DNA from: Ralstonia pickettii
GTDB taxonomy: Bacteria > Pseudomonadota > Gammaproteobacteria > Burkholderiales > Burkholderiaceae
Direction: 5' to 3'
DNA: 64,000 nt
Assembly: GCF_030582395.1 (NCBI RefSeq)
Contig: NZ_CP104382.1
Coordinates: 1,364,001 to 1,428,000 of the forward strand
Shown here: in pieces, positions 27,157-36,754 of the stretch
How the letters are laid out: each line of letters starts with the position of its first letter
How positions within the stretch are numbered: position 1 is the first letter of the stretch
Translations under genes and position numbers: made by a program
The notes under the pieces: model-generated
Seen by the model: the letters and a program-made list of their open reading frames with translations, nothing else
Told to the model about the DNA's origin: nothing
The model's database searches: none

Positions 27157-28881
27157 TCAGAAGCCGCCCGATTTGATCAACTGATTCAGGGCGCCAATGT
27201 TCAGGCTGCCCCAACCCGTTGGATAGTCCCAACCCTTGGCGGCGTTGTAACCGTAGCCCTGGTAGCCGTTGTTGCCCGAGACCACGTCATAGCGCAGCAG
27301 CGACGCGTTGGCTGGAATGGCGCTGTACAGGCGCGCAGCAGGAAAGCCCAGGTTGCCGTTCGCCGCCAGCAACCGTGCCCAGAAGCCGACAAAGATGGGC
27401 GATGCCAGGCTCGTGCCGCCAATCTGCTGCAGTTGCCCGTAGTTGTAGATGTAGGCACCCGTGCTTTGCGCCGCGTCGAACGACACATCGGGCAACAGCC
27501 GCGCATTCCCGCCCTGCCAGCTCGGTGCCGGCAGAATCTGGCTGATGCCGCCGCCCGTGGCCCACAGCTTGCCGTTGCCGTCGAGGCCTTCGTTCCACAC
27601 GGTCTCGCTGGCGAAGCTCGATCCGCTGGTGTACAGCGTGGTGCCACCAATGGCCAGCACGTGGGGCGACGATGCCGGCCACGACACGCTGTAGTTGGCG
27701 CCGTCCGGATAGCCGCGGTTGTTGCACTCGTAGACGCCCTCGTCGCCGGAAGACACGGAGAACGTCTGCCCCTGCGCGGCGGCGGTGGTGAAGATGGCCT
27801 CCTCCGCATCGAGCGTGCCGTCGGCGCTGGCGTCGTTCTCGCACCAGCCGAGCGACACGTTGATGATCTTGGCGGTGTTGTCGGTCACGGCCTTGTTGAA
27901 GGCCTTGGTCAGGCCCGTGTTGCCTGGCGCGTTGAGGTCGGCCATGTAGAAAGCCAGCTTGCCGACCGCACCGCCGGCCGCCCCCACGATGGACTGGCTG
28001 TCGAGGTTCCACTCGCCCTGGCCCTCCTGGTCGTCGGTGTAGTTGCCGCTGGTGCCGTTGGTCTTGATCGTGGTGGTGGACACCGCGGCGTAGCCGTTGT
28101 TGCTCGTGAACGTGCGCAGGTCACGCAGCGTTTGCGATACACCGCCGATGGTGATGATGCCCACGGTGGTGCCTGCCGCCGTCGGCACGCCGGTCGCGCC
28201 GTACAGCGCCGGGAATTCCTTCGGGTAGTGGCCCGTGGCGGTACCGGCCGCCAGCGTGCGCGCTTCCGCCACATCGCCCACACGCAGCAGCGGACGCGCA
28301 CGCGCCACGTTCTGCAGCCCCAGCACCGATCCGACGATGCCGCCCAGCGCGCGGGGCACCTGCGCCTTGCCGCTGTTCGCAAACCCGCTGCGGCCGGCCA
28401 GCTGGTAGTGCACCAGCGGCGTGTTGAACGCCGCCTTGACCGTGCCGGCCGTGCCGCGCGCAGATACCAGCAGCCGGTTGGGCGCAACGTCAATATCGAT
28501 AAAACCGTTCTGGCGCAGATAGCGCACCACAGCGTCTACCTGCGCCTGCGTGGGCGCGTGGTCGGCCAGGAACTGCTCGCTGGTCAGGTACTTCCGGTAG
28601 TGCGGGCTGCGCGGGTCATTCACGTCGTGCGCGAGCGCCTTCAGCGTGGCCTCGTTGCGTAGCTTGAGGCTGATCAGTACATCGGCAGTCTGGCCGGGAG
28701 CGACCTCGTTGGTGGCACCGCGTGCCAGGAGTTGCGGGCCCGTCACGAAAGCCTTGGTGTGGGTGTCGACCCAATCGGTGGCGGCATGCAGCGGCCCGGC
28801 CGCAAGCACCAGGGGCCATGCATACGCCAGATGACGGCACAGGGTTGAGAAGCGCTGCACGGGGAGATCAGTACGGAGCAT
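27157..28881 (-). CDS. Secreted S53 peptidase (sedolisin/kumamolisin type)
   Basis: A 574-aa exported serine-carboxyl protease. After a signal peptide (core YAWPLVLAAGPLHA) comes the pro-kumamolisin activation domain (~residues 35-180, with HYRKYLTSEQFLADHAPTQ). The catalytic domain follows with Glu/Asp in EWNLDSQSIVG, the oxyanion Asp in SVSSGDEGVYE, and Ser in GGTSLASPIFVGF. The Ca-binding end is GWDYPTGWGSLN. These enzymes work at acidic pH after autocleavage of the propeptide. The ATG at 28881 has AAGGA upstream. It may provide extracellular protein degradation; the actual target is unknown. Confidence 0.92.
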   Translation of the reverse strand: MLRTDLPVQRFSTLCRHLAYAWPLVLAAGPLHAATDWVDTHTKAFVTGPQLLARGATNEVAPGQTADVLISLKLRNEATLKALAHDVNDPRSPHYRKYLTSEQFLADHAPTQAQVDAVVRYLRQNGFIDIDVAPNRLLVSARGTAGTVKAAFNTPLVHYQLAGRSGFANSGKAQVPRALGGIVGSVLGLQNVARARPLLRVGDVAEARTLAAGTATGHYPKEFPALYGATGVPTAAGTTVGIITIGGVSQTLRDLRTFTSNNGYAAVSTTTIKTNGTSGNYTDDQEGQGEWNLDSQSIVGAAGGAVGKLAFYMADLNAPGNTGLTKAFNKAVTDNTAKIINVSLGWCENDASADGTLDAEEAIFTTAAAQGQTFSVSSGDEGVYECNNRGYPDGANYSVSWPASSPHVLAIGGTTLYTSGSSFASETVWNEGLDGNGKLWATGGGISQILPAPSWQGGNARLLPDVSFDAAQSTGAYIYNYGQLQQIGGTSLASPIFVGFWARLLAANGNLGFPAARLYSAIPANASLLRYDVVSGNNGYQGYGYNAAKGWDYPTGWGSLNIGALNQLIKSGGF

Positions 28882-29096
28882 CGGATGTCCTTTTGAGGAG
28901 TACGACGTTGCAGAACCACGCCGCTTGTGACGACGTGGGCGTCGTTCACCGTAGCCAAGGCGCCCGCCTCCCAACAGTGCAAAAACAGTCAGTTGCACTT
29001 GGGGCGCGCTGCATCTAACAACCCCTCGCAGGGCGGTTGCGCGCGGCTGCGCTTGCCTTTATCGTGATGCGGTCCGCCATTCGAACCCGCGCGCAG

Positions 29097-29930
29097 ATGA
29101 GCGCCCAGCAAGCCACTTCCTCCGCCACCCCAGATTCATCGACCGACCTGCGCGAGCGCATTCGCGCGGCGCGCCCGTCGCTCTCTCCGGCCGAACGCCA
29201 GGTGGCTGACTGGGTACTGCGCCAGCCCGGTACTGTGCTCAGCCTGCCGGTGGCCGCCATCGCGCGCGAAGCCGGTGTGAGCCAGCCGACCGTGATCCGC
29301 TTCTGCCGCTCGATGGGCTGCCATGGCCTGTCGGATTTCAAGCTGCGGCTGGCGCAGGGCAATGCGGCCCGTGACGCCGCGCCGGCACGCGACGCGTCTC
29401 CCTCGGGCACACGCGTCCTGCAGGACGCCATCGATTCACTCAACACGCTGCAGGACCGCTTCGACCCGCGCACACTCGATGCAGCGGTGGCGCTGGTCGA
29501 CAGCGCGCACCGCATCGACCTGTACGGCTTCGGCAGCTCCGGCGTCGTAGCGCTCGACGCGCAGACGAAGTTCTTCCGCTACGGCATCCCCGCGAATGCC
29601 TATAGCGATCCGTATCTGGTGTCGATGTCGTTGAACGTGCTGCAGGCAGGGGACGTGGTGATCGCCATTTCCAAATCGGGCGCATTGCCCGAACTGCAGA
29701 CGGCGGTGGAACGCGTGCGCGAATTGGGGGTGCGCGTAATTGCCGTCACGGCGCCGGGCAGCCCGCTCGCGGCACTCGCCGATGTCGTGCTGCCCGCAGG
29801 CGTGGACGATGCCGTGACTGACCGCTCGATGGTCGCGCGCCTGTTGCACCTGGCGCTGCTCGATGCGCTGGTACTGGAAGTGGCACTACGCAAGGGCAGC
29901 GCCCTCCAGCACGCCGACCAGCCTGAATAA
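29097..29930 (+). CDS. hexR: RpiR-family regulator, probable HexR
   Basis: A 277-aa regulator. The N-terminal RpiR helix-turn-helix is at residues ~12-85 (SPAERQVADWVLRQPGTVLSL, then REAGVSQPTVIRFCRSMG) and a SIS sugar-phosphate-binding domain at ~105-260 (IDLYGFGSSGVVALDAQTKF, then VIAISKSGALPELQTAVE). In proteobacteria HexR senses 2-keto-3-deoxy-6-phosphogluconate and represses zwf, edd and glk-type genes. Here it lies next to glk-pgl-zwf and edd, and two HexR-type palindromes occur in the zwf/edd promoter, which supports the name. It converges with glk (13-nt gap). An ATG 60 nt upstream is less family-like. Confidence 0.82.
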   Translation: MSAQQATSSATPDSSTDLRERIRAARPSLSPAERQVADWVLRQPGTVLSLPVAAIAREAGVSQPTVIRFCRSMGCHGLSDFKLRLAQGNAARDAAPARDASPSGTRVLQDAIDSLNTLQDRFDPRTLDAAVALVDSAHRIDLYGFGSSGVVALDAQTKFFRYGIPANAYSDPYLVSMSLNVLQAGDVVIAISKSGALPELQTAVERVRELGVRVIAVTAPGSPLAALADVVLPAGVDDAVTDRSMVARLLHLALLDALVLEVALRKGSALQHADQPE

Positions 29931-29943
29931 CGCCAACGCGGCG

Positions 29944-30999
29944 TCAGTGTCCCTGGGCCACTGCGTGATCCATGGCAGCGCAGAGGCCGATCAGCCCCGG
30001 GTACGGTGAATGAATCACGTACACGGGCATCGACGCCACATAGGCCGAGAAGCGCCCCTTGTCTTCAAAGCGCCGCCGGAACGGTGAGTTGGCAAACGCC
30101 GGCCCCAGACGCGGGACAATGCCGCCGCCGATGTACACGCCGCCGCGCGCGCCCAGCGTGACCGCCAGATTGGCCGCGATGGTGCCGAGAAACGCGCAGA
30201 ACGTATCGACGGCATAACGGCAGCGCGCGTGGTCGCCGGCAGCGTCTTCCATCTCGCCCAATGCGATGGCGGTGATGTCGGCGGCGCGGCGCAAGGTGGG
30301 ACCTTGCTGCCAGAGGTCAAAGCACGCACCCAGCGCCTCGTAGATCAGCTCCAGGCCCATGCCGGAAATCAGCCGCTCAGCCGACACATGGCCGAAGCGT
30401 TCGCGTGCGAAGCGCCAGATGACGGCCTCCTCGTCGTTCATCGGCGGGAAGGCGACATGACCGCCCTCGCCGGCCACGGCGATGTAGCGGCCCTCCGGCG
30501 TCGGCAGCAGCGACGCAACGCCCAAGCCCGTGCCGGCGCCGAGCAGCGCGCGCGGTGCATCGGCCAAGCTGGCACCGCCTCCCACCTGTTCCAGCTCGTC
30601 GGCGGGCAGATACGGCAATGCGTGCGCCAGCGCCGCGAAGTCGTTGAGCACAACAAACGTATCGAAGCCCAGCGACTGGCGCATCGCCTCGATCGAGAAG
30701 GCCCAGTCGCGATTGGTCATGCGGATCTGGTCGCCCAGCACCGGATTGGCGATGCCGATGGCCGCATGGCGCACGCCCGCGGTGGCAATCTCCGGCGGCA
30801 GCGATGCCAGGTAGGCGCGCATGGCTGCTTCGAGCGACGGGTAGTCGTCGCCGGCCAGCACGCCGATGTGCGCCAGGCGCATGGGCGCCATTTCCAGCGC
30901 AAAGCGGACGTTGGTGCCGCCCACATCGGCGACCAGCCGCGGGTAGGCCAGCGTGTCAGCCACGCTGCCCGCGTTCACCTCATGCAGTCCAATAGACAT
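29944..30999 (-). CDS. glk: Glucokinase
   Basis: A 351-aa bacterial glucokinase (ROK-unrelated Glk family) that phosphorylates glucose to glucose-6-phosphate with ATP. The N-terminal ATP motif is LVADVGGTNVRFALE, the sugar site includes VVLNDFAALAHALP, and GAGTGLGVASLLPT and EGGHVAFPP follow in order. The ATG at 30999 lies inside the end of pgl (20-nt overlap), so the two are translationally coupled. It is the last gene of zwf-pgl-glk and feeds G6P to the Zwf step. Confidence 0.94.
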   Translation of the reverse strand: MSIGLHEVNAGSVADTLAYPRLVADVGGTNVRFALEMAPMRLAHIGVLAGDDYPSLEAAMRAYLASLPPEIATAGVRHAAIGIANPVLGDQIRMTNRDWAFSIEAMRQSLGFDTFVVLNDFAALAHALPYLPADELEQVGGGASLADAPRALLGAGTGLGVASLLPTPEGRYIAVAGEGGHVAFPPMNDEEAVIWRFARERFGHVSAERLISGMGLELIYEALGACFDLWQQGPTLRRAADITAIALGEMEDAAGDHARCRYAVDTFCAFLGTIAANLAVTLGARGGVYIGGGIVPRLGPAFANSPFRRRFEDKGRFSAYVASMPVYVIHSPYPGLIGLCAAMDHAVAQGH

Positions 31000-31684
31000 C
31001 GAGCGGCACCTCACGCTGATGAATGACGTAGCTCACCGGCAGCGCACGCTGTGCCCCGCCTCGCGCGGCCTTGTCGAACACACCGCGCTTGACCTGCCCC
31101 GAGATCGACAGGAACAACCGGCGCGCCGCACACAGCGCAGACAGATTCAGGCTGATACGCCGATGCGGCGCAGCGCCGGGGCGCACCGGCAGATACGCCG
31201 GCGCCCGCGTGCGATCGATGCCTTCGCCCAATTCAGGTGCGTCGGGAAACAACGAGGCGGTATGCCCGTCATCGCCCATACCGAGAATCACGACGTCGGG
31301 TTGCTGAAACGGCTCATTCGCGGTCGCCACGCAGGCATCCACGTCAACCGATTCGCCATGCACGTGCGGTGACAACACCAGCGGAAAGAAGCGCGCCGCC
31401 GCCGCGGCATCCTGCAGCAAATGCTCGCGGATGAGCCGGGCGTTGCTGTCGGCATGCTCGGGCGGCACGGCACGCTCGTCGACCAGCGTGATCGACACGT
31501 CGGCCCAGCGCAGCGGCAGCACGCGCAGCGCGGCAAACAGTGCAATGGGCGAGCGCCCGCCCGATACAGCCAGGCAGGCACTGCCCTGCGCCTCGATCAC
31601 ATGCGTGAGCGTGTTCGCAATGGACGCTGCCAACGCTTGCACCTGCGCGGCGGCCTCCGGAACTGCGTGCCAGCGCATCGCCAT
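30980..31684 (-). CDS. pgl: 6-phosphogluconolactonase
   Basis: A 234-aa DevB/Pgl-type lactonase that opens 6-phosphoglucono-lactone. Motifs: CLAVSGGRSPIALFAALR, ITLVDERAVPPEHADSN and VILGMGDDGHTASLFPDA, and the lysine/arginine-rich end ISGQVKRGVFDKA. The ATG at 31684 overlaps the zwf stop by one base (TAATG), with GAGGAG inside the end of zwf. Function is secure from both the motifs and the zwf-pgl-glk order. Confidence 0.94.
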   Translation of the reverse strand: MAMRWHAVPEAAAQVQALAASIANTLTHVIEAQGSACLAVSGGRSPIALFAALRVLPLRWADVSITLVDERAVPPEHADSNARLIREHLLQDAAAAARFFPLVLSPHVHGESVDVDACVATANEPFQQPDVVILGMGDDGHTASLFPDAPELGEGIDRTRAPAYLPVRPGAAPHRRISLNLSALCAARRLFLSISGQVKRGVFDKAARGGAQRALPVSYVIHQREVPLDVYWTA

Positions 31685-33153
31685 TACATCTCCTCGTGCC
31701 ACGCGGCGTTGTCGCGCGAGAGCAGCGCGCTCGATGCCGCAGGGCCCCAGCTGCCCGCGGTGTAGCCCTTGGGCGGAATGCGTGCTTCGTTCCACGCTTC
31801 AATGATCGGCTCGACCCAGCGCCAGGCTTCGGCCTGCTCATCGCGCCGCACGAACAGACCGAGCTTGCCGTTGACAGCGTCCATCAGCAGACGCTCATAC
31901 GCGCCGGCATGGCGCACGCCGCCGTGGTCGGTAAAGTCCAGGTCCAGCGTGGACGGCTGCAAGCCCAGCGCAGCGCCCGGTGTCTTCGTCAGGAATTGCA
32001 GGCGGATGCTCTCTTCCGGCTGCAGGCGAATGACAAGACGGTTTTCCGGAAACTGGATCAGCGGTTTTGGAAACAGCGCGTGCGGCACGTCATGAAAGCG
32101 CACCACGATCTCCGCCAGCCGTTGCGGCATGCGCTTGCCGGTGCGCAGGTAGAACGGCACGCCGGCCCAGCGCCAGTTGGCAATCTCGGCCTTGATGGCG
32201 ACGAAGGTTTCGGTGCGGCTGTCGGGCGGAATGCCCTGCTCATGCAGATAGCCTTGCACCGGCTGCCCCGCGATGGCGCCTTCCTGGTACTGGCCGCGCA
32301 CGGTCTTCTCAGGCACCTCTTGCAGCGGAATCGGCTTGAGCGCTTTCAAGATCTTCAGCTTCTCGTCGCGGATGGCATCTTGCGACAGGCTAGAAGGGGG
32401 CTCCATGGCGACGATACACAGTAGTTGCAACAGATGGTTCTGCACCATGTCGCGCAGCGCGCCGACACCGTCGTAGAAATCGCCGCGCTTTTCCACGCCA
32501 AGCTGCTCGGCAATCGTGATCTGCACATCCTTGATCCATTCGCGGCGCCACAGCGGCTCGAACAGCGCGTTGCCAAAGCGGATCGCCATCAGGTTCTGGA
32601 CGGACTCTTTCCCGAGGTAGTGGTCGATCCGGTAGATCTGGTCTTCGGCAAAGAACTGCGCCACGGCGGAATTGATGCGCTCGTTCGACGCAAGATCGGT
32701 GCCCAGCGGCTTTTCCAGCACCAGCCGCACATTCGGCGTATTCAGCCCGACACGGGCGAGCTGCTTGCAGATATCGATGAAGAAGCCCGGCGCCGTGGCC
32801 AGGTAGCAGACCGTGACCGGCGCGCGGTCCTCGCCCAGCGCGGCGGCCAGCGCGTCGAACTGCTCGGGTTTGCGGGCGTCCACCTGCTGATAGACGATGC
32901 GCTCGGCAAACGAGGCCCAGGCGTCGTCGGAGACGGGCGCGCCGGAATACAGGCGCATGGTCGGGCGCGTTTCGCGCTCCAGCAGGGCCAGGTAGCCGGC
33001 AGTCTCCAGCGGCTGCGTGCCGATGGCGAAGATCCGCCCGCGGGAGTGGAGTTCGCCACCCTGATGCGCATCGAACAAGGCCGGAATCAGTTTGCGGCGG
33101 GCAAGATCGCCCGTACCGCCGAACAACACCATGTCGAATGCGGGCACCGACAT
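31684..33153 (-). CDS. zwf: Glucose-6-phosphate 1-dehydrogenase
   Basis: A 489-aa cytosolic NAD(P)-dependent enzyme oxidising G6P to 6-phosphogluconolactone. The coenzyme motif is FGGTGDLARRKLIPALF, the substrate/catalytic signature is RIDHYLGKE, and EKPLGTD precedes it. Three starts are possible; the ATG at 33153 has AGGAG at ideal spacing and gives the normal length. It leads the zwf-pgl-glk operon and is divergent from edd across a 317-nt promoter with two HexR-type boxes. Confidence 0.96.
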   Translation of the reverse strand: MSVPAFDMVLFGGTGDLARRKLIPALFDAHQGGELHSRGRIFAIGTQPLETAGYLALLERETRPTMRLYSGAPVSDDAWASFAERIVYQQVDARKPEQFDALAAALGEDRAPVTVCYLATAPGFFIDICKQLARVGLNTPNVRLVLEKPLGTDLASNERINSAVAQFFAEDQIYRIDHYLGKESVQNLMAIRFGNALFEPLWRREWIKDVQITIAEQLGVEKRGDFYDGVGALRDMVQNHLLQLLCIVAMEPPSSLSQDAIRDEKLKILKALKPIPLQEVPEKTVRGQYQEGAIAGQPVQGYLHEQGIPPDSRTETFVAIKAEIANWRWAGVPFYLRTGKRMPQRLAEIVVRFHDVPHALFPKPLIQFPENRLVIRLQPEESIRLQFLTKTPGAALGLQPSTLDLDFTDHGGVRHAGAYERLLMDAVNGKLGLFVRRDEQAEAWRWVEPIIEAWNEARIPPKGYTAGSWGPAASSALLSRDNAAWHEEM

Positions 33154-33181
33154 CGTCATCTCCTGTGTGTGAGCCATCGAT

Positions 33182-33193
33182 TAGGCTAGCCTA
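33182..33193. repeat. 12-bp perfect palindrome near the zwf start
   Basis: TAGGCTAGCCTA is self-complementary and begins 29 nt upstream of the chosen zwf start, in a stretch with several CTAG steps. It may be an additional regulator site in the zwf promoter. Its sequence does not resemble the HexR boxes. Confidence 0.35.
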
Positions 33194-33227
33194 GCTGACT
33201 AGCAAGGCAACTGTTCTAGGCTCATTC

Positions 33228-33242
33228 TGTAGTATTACTACA
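33228..33242. promoter_or_regulatory. HexR box 1 (zwf side)
   Basis: TGTAGTATTACTACA is a 15-bp perfect palindrome matching the published HexR consensus pattern TGTARTWWWAYTACA. It lies 75 nt upstream of the zwf start, in the divergent zwf/edd promoter. Confidence 0.85.
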
Positions 33243-33415
33243 TCGTGAGCAAGACGTTCGCGAAACTGCCCGGGCAAGCGTTTCCGACCGGACTTTTCCC
33301 ACGGGTCAAGGCCTCACGCGCGCCTTGTGGCACGCAATTCGCGTGCTTGGCCGTGTTATCTGCACGTCATTGGATTCGGTACCTGTGGAAAACCCTGCAC
33401 CAAATCCGGCCCATT

Positions 33416-33430
33416 TGTAGGAAAATTACA
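33416..33430. promoter_or_regulatory. HexR box 2 (edd side)
   Basis: TGTAGGAAAATTACA keeps both TGTA and TTACA arms at the same 15-bp spacing as box 1, with one mismatch to the consensus. It lies 41 nt upstream of the edd start, within likely promoter range. Confidence 0.7.
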
Positions 33431-33470
33431 GCATTCTGTCCTGCCCGGACCTACCCCCAGGAGAACCCGC

Positions 33471-35300
33471 ATGGCCCTGCACCGCACTCTGGCCGCCGTC
33501 ACCCAACGCATCATCGACCGCAGCCGCGGCCCCCGCCAGGCCTATCTGGATGTCACCCGCAAGAATGCCGGCCGCAAGGTCGAGCGTACGCTGCTCTCGT
33601 GTACGAACCTCGCGCACGGCTTTGCGGCCATGCCGGGCGAAGCGAAGATCCGCCTGAAAGCGCTGGAGCGGCCGAACCTCGGCATTGTCTCAGCGTACAA
33701 CGACATGCTGTCGGCACATCAGCCGCTGGAGGCGTTTCCGGCGTGGCTCAAGCAGGCGGCGCTGGACGCCGGCGGCACCGCGCAGTTTGCCGGCGGCGTG
33801 CCCGCCATGTGCGATGGCGTGACGCAGGGCCAGGACGGGATGGAGCTGTCGCTGTTCTCGCGCGACACGATTGCCCTGTCGACGGCCGTGGCGCTGTCGC
33901 ACCAGATGTTCGACGCGGCGCTGTACCTGGGCGTGTGCGACAAGATCGTGCCGGGGCTGGTGATCGGCGCGCTGTCGTTCGGCCACCTGCCGGCCGTGTT
34001 CGTGCCGGCCGGCCCCATGACGACCGGCATCAGCAACGATGAAAAAGCGCGCACGCGCCAGTTGTACGCCGAAGGCAAGCTCTCGCGCGCCGATCTGCTC
34101 GAAGCCGAATCCAAGTCGTACCACGGCCCGGGCACGTGCACGTTCTACGGCACGGCCAACTCCAACCAGATGCTGATGGAGGTGATGGGCCTGCACCTGC
34201 CGGGCACCGCCTTCATCAACCCGAATACACCGCTGCGCGAGGCGCTCACGCGTGAGTCAGCGCGCCAGGCGCTCAAGCTCGTCTTCAGCGGCGACCAATA
34301 CACCCCCATTGCCGACGTGCTCGATGAGCGCGCCTTCGTCAACGGCATCGTCGGCCTGCTGGCCACGGGCGGCTCGACGAACCACACGTTGCACCTCGTG
34401 GCGATGGCGCGTGCGGCCGGCATCCTCCTCACGTGGGACGACTTCAACGATCTGTCGGGCGTGATTCCGCTGCTGGCGCGTGTCTACCCGAACGGCAAGG
34501 CCGACGTGAACGAATTCCAGGCCGCAGGCGGTCTGTCCATCGTGATTCGCGAACTGCTCGACGCCGGCCTGCTGCATGACGACGTGACGACCATCATGGG
34601 CAGGGGCCTGCGCCGCCATGCGCAAGAGCCCTTCCTGGAAGGCGACAAGCTGGTGTGGCGCGATGGCGCCGCTGCCTCGCTCGATACCAACATCGTGCGC
34701 GGCGTGGCCGAGCCGTTCTCGCCGGACGGCGGCCTGCGGGTGCTCGACGGCAACATCGGGCGCTCGGTGATCAAGGTGTCGGCGGTCAAGCCGGAACATC
34801 GTTTTGTGGAAGCGCCGGCACGCGTCTTCCTCGCGCAGGACGATCTGATCAACGCGTTCAAGGCCGGTGAACTGGAGCGCGATTTCGTTGCCGTGCTGCC
34901 GTATCAGGGCCCGGCCGCCAACGGCATGCCCGAACTGCACAAGCTCACGCCGACGCTGTCGGTGCTGCAGGAGCGCGGTTTCAAGGTCGGGCTGGTGACG
35001 GACGGCCGCATGTCGGGCGCCTCAGGCAAGGTGCCGGCCGCCATTCACATCACGCCGGAAGCGCTCAACGGCGGGCCGCTGGCGCGCGTGCGCGATGGCG
35101 ACATCGTCGTGCTGGATGCGGAAGCAGGCACGCTGCAAGTGCGCGTGCCGGAGGCGGAGTGGAATGCCCGCCAGGTCACCGCGCCGGATCTATCGCATTA
35201 CCACGCAGGCGTTGGGCGGGACTTGTTCTCGGGTTTCCGCCGCAATGTGTCGCCAGCGGAAGAAGGCGCCTGCACGTTGTTCGTTTCGGCCGGCGCATAA
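33471..35300 (+). CDS. edd: Phosphogluconate dehydratase
   Basis: A 609-aa IlvD/Edd-family iron-sulphur enzyme that turns 6-phosphogluconate into KDPG, the first Entner-Doudoroff step. Motifs: [56 protein letters not shown] with a cluster Cys, and a C-terminal [18 protein letters not shown]. The ATG at 33471 has CAGGAGA upstream. Eda, the next enzyme, is not adjacent and must be elsewhere. A GC hairpin at 35314-35346 follows. Confidence 0.96.
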   Translation: MALHRTLAAVTQRIIDRSRGPRQAYLDVTRKNAGRKVERTLLSCTNLAHGFAAMPGEAKIRLKALERPNLGIVSAYNDMLSAHQPLEAFPAWLKQAALDAGGTAQFAGGVPAMCDGVTQGQDGMELSLFSRDTIALSTAVALSHQMFDAALYLGVCDKIVPGLVIGALSFGHLPAVFVPAGPMTTGISNDEKARTRQLYAEGKLSRADLLEAESKSYHGPGTCTFYGTANSNQMLMEVMGLHLPGTAFINPNTPLREALTRESARQALKLVFSGDQYTPIADVLDERAFVNGIVGLLATGGSTNHTLHLVAMARAAGILLTWDDFNDLSGVIPLLARVYPNGKADVNEFQAAGGLSIVIRELLDAGLLHDDVTTIMGRGLRRHAQEPFLEGDKLVWRDGAAASLDTNIVRGVAEPFSPDGGLRVLDGNIGRSVIKVSAVKPEHRFVEAPARVFLAQDDLINAFKAGELERDFVAVLPYQGPAANGMPELHKLTPTLSVLQERGFKVGLVTDGRMSGASGKVPAAIHITPEALNGGPLARVRDGDIVVLDAEAGTLQVRVPEAEWNARQVTAPDLSHYHAGVGRDLFSGFRRNVSPAEEGACTLFVSAGA

Positions 35301-35313
35301 GCCAGGATGCTGC

Positions 35314-35346
35314 AGCCGGCCCAGGGCCAGTGCCTCGGCCGGCTGG
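35314..35346. terminator. Hairpin between edd and yceH
   Basis: CAGCCGGCC (35314-35322) pairs with GGCCGGCTG (35338-35346), followed by GGTTTA. It is placed between the converging edd and YceH stops and may stop both directions, although the T-tract is short. Confidence 0.6.
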
Positions 35347-35348
35347 GT

Positions 35349-36047
35349 TTACAGCATGGATTTGTCGATCGAGATGCCCAGCTCACCGGCCATCTGTTCG
35401 ACAAGCGTTTGAAGCCTTGCCACCTTGTCGGCCAACTGCTTCTGCTCCGCTTTCAGCGCTTCGAACTCCGACGGTGCAATGGACTCGTCAACGGCGCCGC
35501 CGTGGCGGATGTCAGCTTGCGCAACTTCACCGCAGAGCAAGTGCATCCAGCGGCTTTCACGCTCGCCCGGCATGCGCGGCAGCTTCACGACATAGGGCGG
35601 ATCGTGCTCTGCCAGTTCGTCCAGAAACGCTTCAACGGATGAAATATCGGCAAAGGCGTGGAACCGCGCCGCGTTCAGTCGCAGCTCGGCCGCCGTCTGC
35701 GGGCCGCGCAGCAACAGCACCGTGAGCAACGCGATGGACTGGCTCGGCACACCCAGCACGCGGTTCATGTTGTGCTCGAAGCGCGGCACACGGCTGCTGC
35801 TGCCTTCCATGACCAGGCTCAACGTTTTCAGCCCGTCGATGGCCGTAAGGATTTCGGCTTCGGTGACGGACATGACCGGTGCACGTGCGGTTTTCTGATT
35901 GCAGCCGGCCGCCAGCGCGTTGAGCGTGAGCGGATAAGTGTCGGGCACCGTGTGCTGCTTTTCGACCAGGACGCCGAGAACACGTCCTTCAAGCGCGGTC
36001 AGGGTACGGATGGCGCGACGCTGCACGGCGTCGGAATTGATATTCAT
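35349..36047 (-). CDS. YceH-like DUF480 protein
   Basis: A 232-aa protein with the two winged-helix repeats of the YceH/DUF480 family (LEGRVLGVLVEKQHTVPDTYPLTLNALAAGCNQKT is the hallmark N-terminal motif, at about residues 17-51) and a C-terminal coiled-coil tail (FEALKAEQKQLADKVARLQTLVEQ). The ATG at 36047 matches the family start. The role of the family is not settled; a DNA-binding or membrane-stress link has been proposed. Confidence 0.9.
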   Translation of the reverse strand: MNINSDAVQRRAIRTLTALEGRVLGVLVEKQHTVPDTYPLTLNALAAGCNQKTARAPVMSVTEAEILTAIDGLKTLSLVMEGSSSRVPRFEHNMNRVLGVPSQSIALLTVLLLRGPQTAAELRLNAARFHAFADISSVEAFLDELAEHDPPYVVKLPRMPGERESRWMHLLCGEVAQADIRHGGAVDESIAPSEFEALKAEQKQLADKVARLQTLVEQMAGELGISIDKSML

Positions 36048-36152
36048 GGCGGGACGGCGACGGATACGCTTGGGTTGGGGCAAATTCGAACGCCAACATC
36101 ATATCCGGCGCACGCAGGCAGGCGGCCCTGCCTGCGCAACAACAATCGAAAC

Positions 36153-36608
36153 TCAGCCCTTGGCCGCACCGCGCACCAGCAGCACCGGCGTGGTCGCCTG
36201 GCGGATGAACTTTTCGGCCACGCTGCCCAACATCGCATGTGCCAGCCCACGGCGACCGTGCGTGCCGAGCACGACCACATCGGCGCCGCTTCGCACGGCT
36301 TCGGCCTGCAGGGCGCCCGCCACATCCTCGCCCACGTGCTGGGTTTCAACCAGCACGGTCTCCTGCTGCAGGCCGGCGGAGGTAAGCGTCGCGGCGGTGT
36401 CGGCGAGCAACGCCGTGCCGGCTTCGATGAACGACTTGCGCAGCTCCGTCGGGTCGTAATAGCCGACGTCGAACAACATGGCCGGGCTGTCGACGATATA
36501 AACCGCGCGGATGGTGCTCTGGAATGCCTTGGCCAGGCGCACGGCCTCGGCCAGGGCCAGCTTGCTGGTTTCGCTGCCATCAACGGCGACCAGAATCTTC
36601 TTGTACAT
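36153..36608 (-). CDS. Universal stress protein, UspA family
   Basis: A 151-aa single-domain Usp starting MYKKILVAVDGSETSKLALAEAV. The ATP-binding signature is close to G-2x-G-9x-G(S/T): VVLGTHGRRGLAHAMLGSVAEKFIRQATTPVLLVR. It is likely a nucleotide-binding dimer induced in starvation or low oxygen. It lies alone between YceH and the DUF3293 gene, facing away from the latter. Confidence 0.93.
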   Translation of the reverse strand: MYKKILVAVDGSETSKLALAEAVRLAKAFQSTIRAVYIVDSPAMLFDVGYYDPTELRKSFIEAGTALLADTAATLTSAGLQQETVLVETQHVGEDVAGALQAEAVRSGADVVVLGTHGRRGLAHAMLGSVAEKFIRQATTPVLLVRGAAKG

Positions 36609-36754
36609 GGTTCAAGCCTCGCAGGAGAGTGGTTGTCGGAATACTGTGCTGACGGTGTTGGGGCGGCGCCTGGGCCACCCACACGCTATTCTGTGACATC
36701 GACCACCCATTTGCGTTGCGCCAAATCAGATGGCCGCGACCATGCGACGCAATA

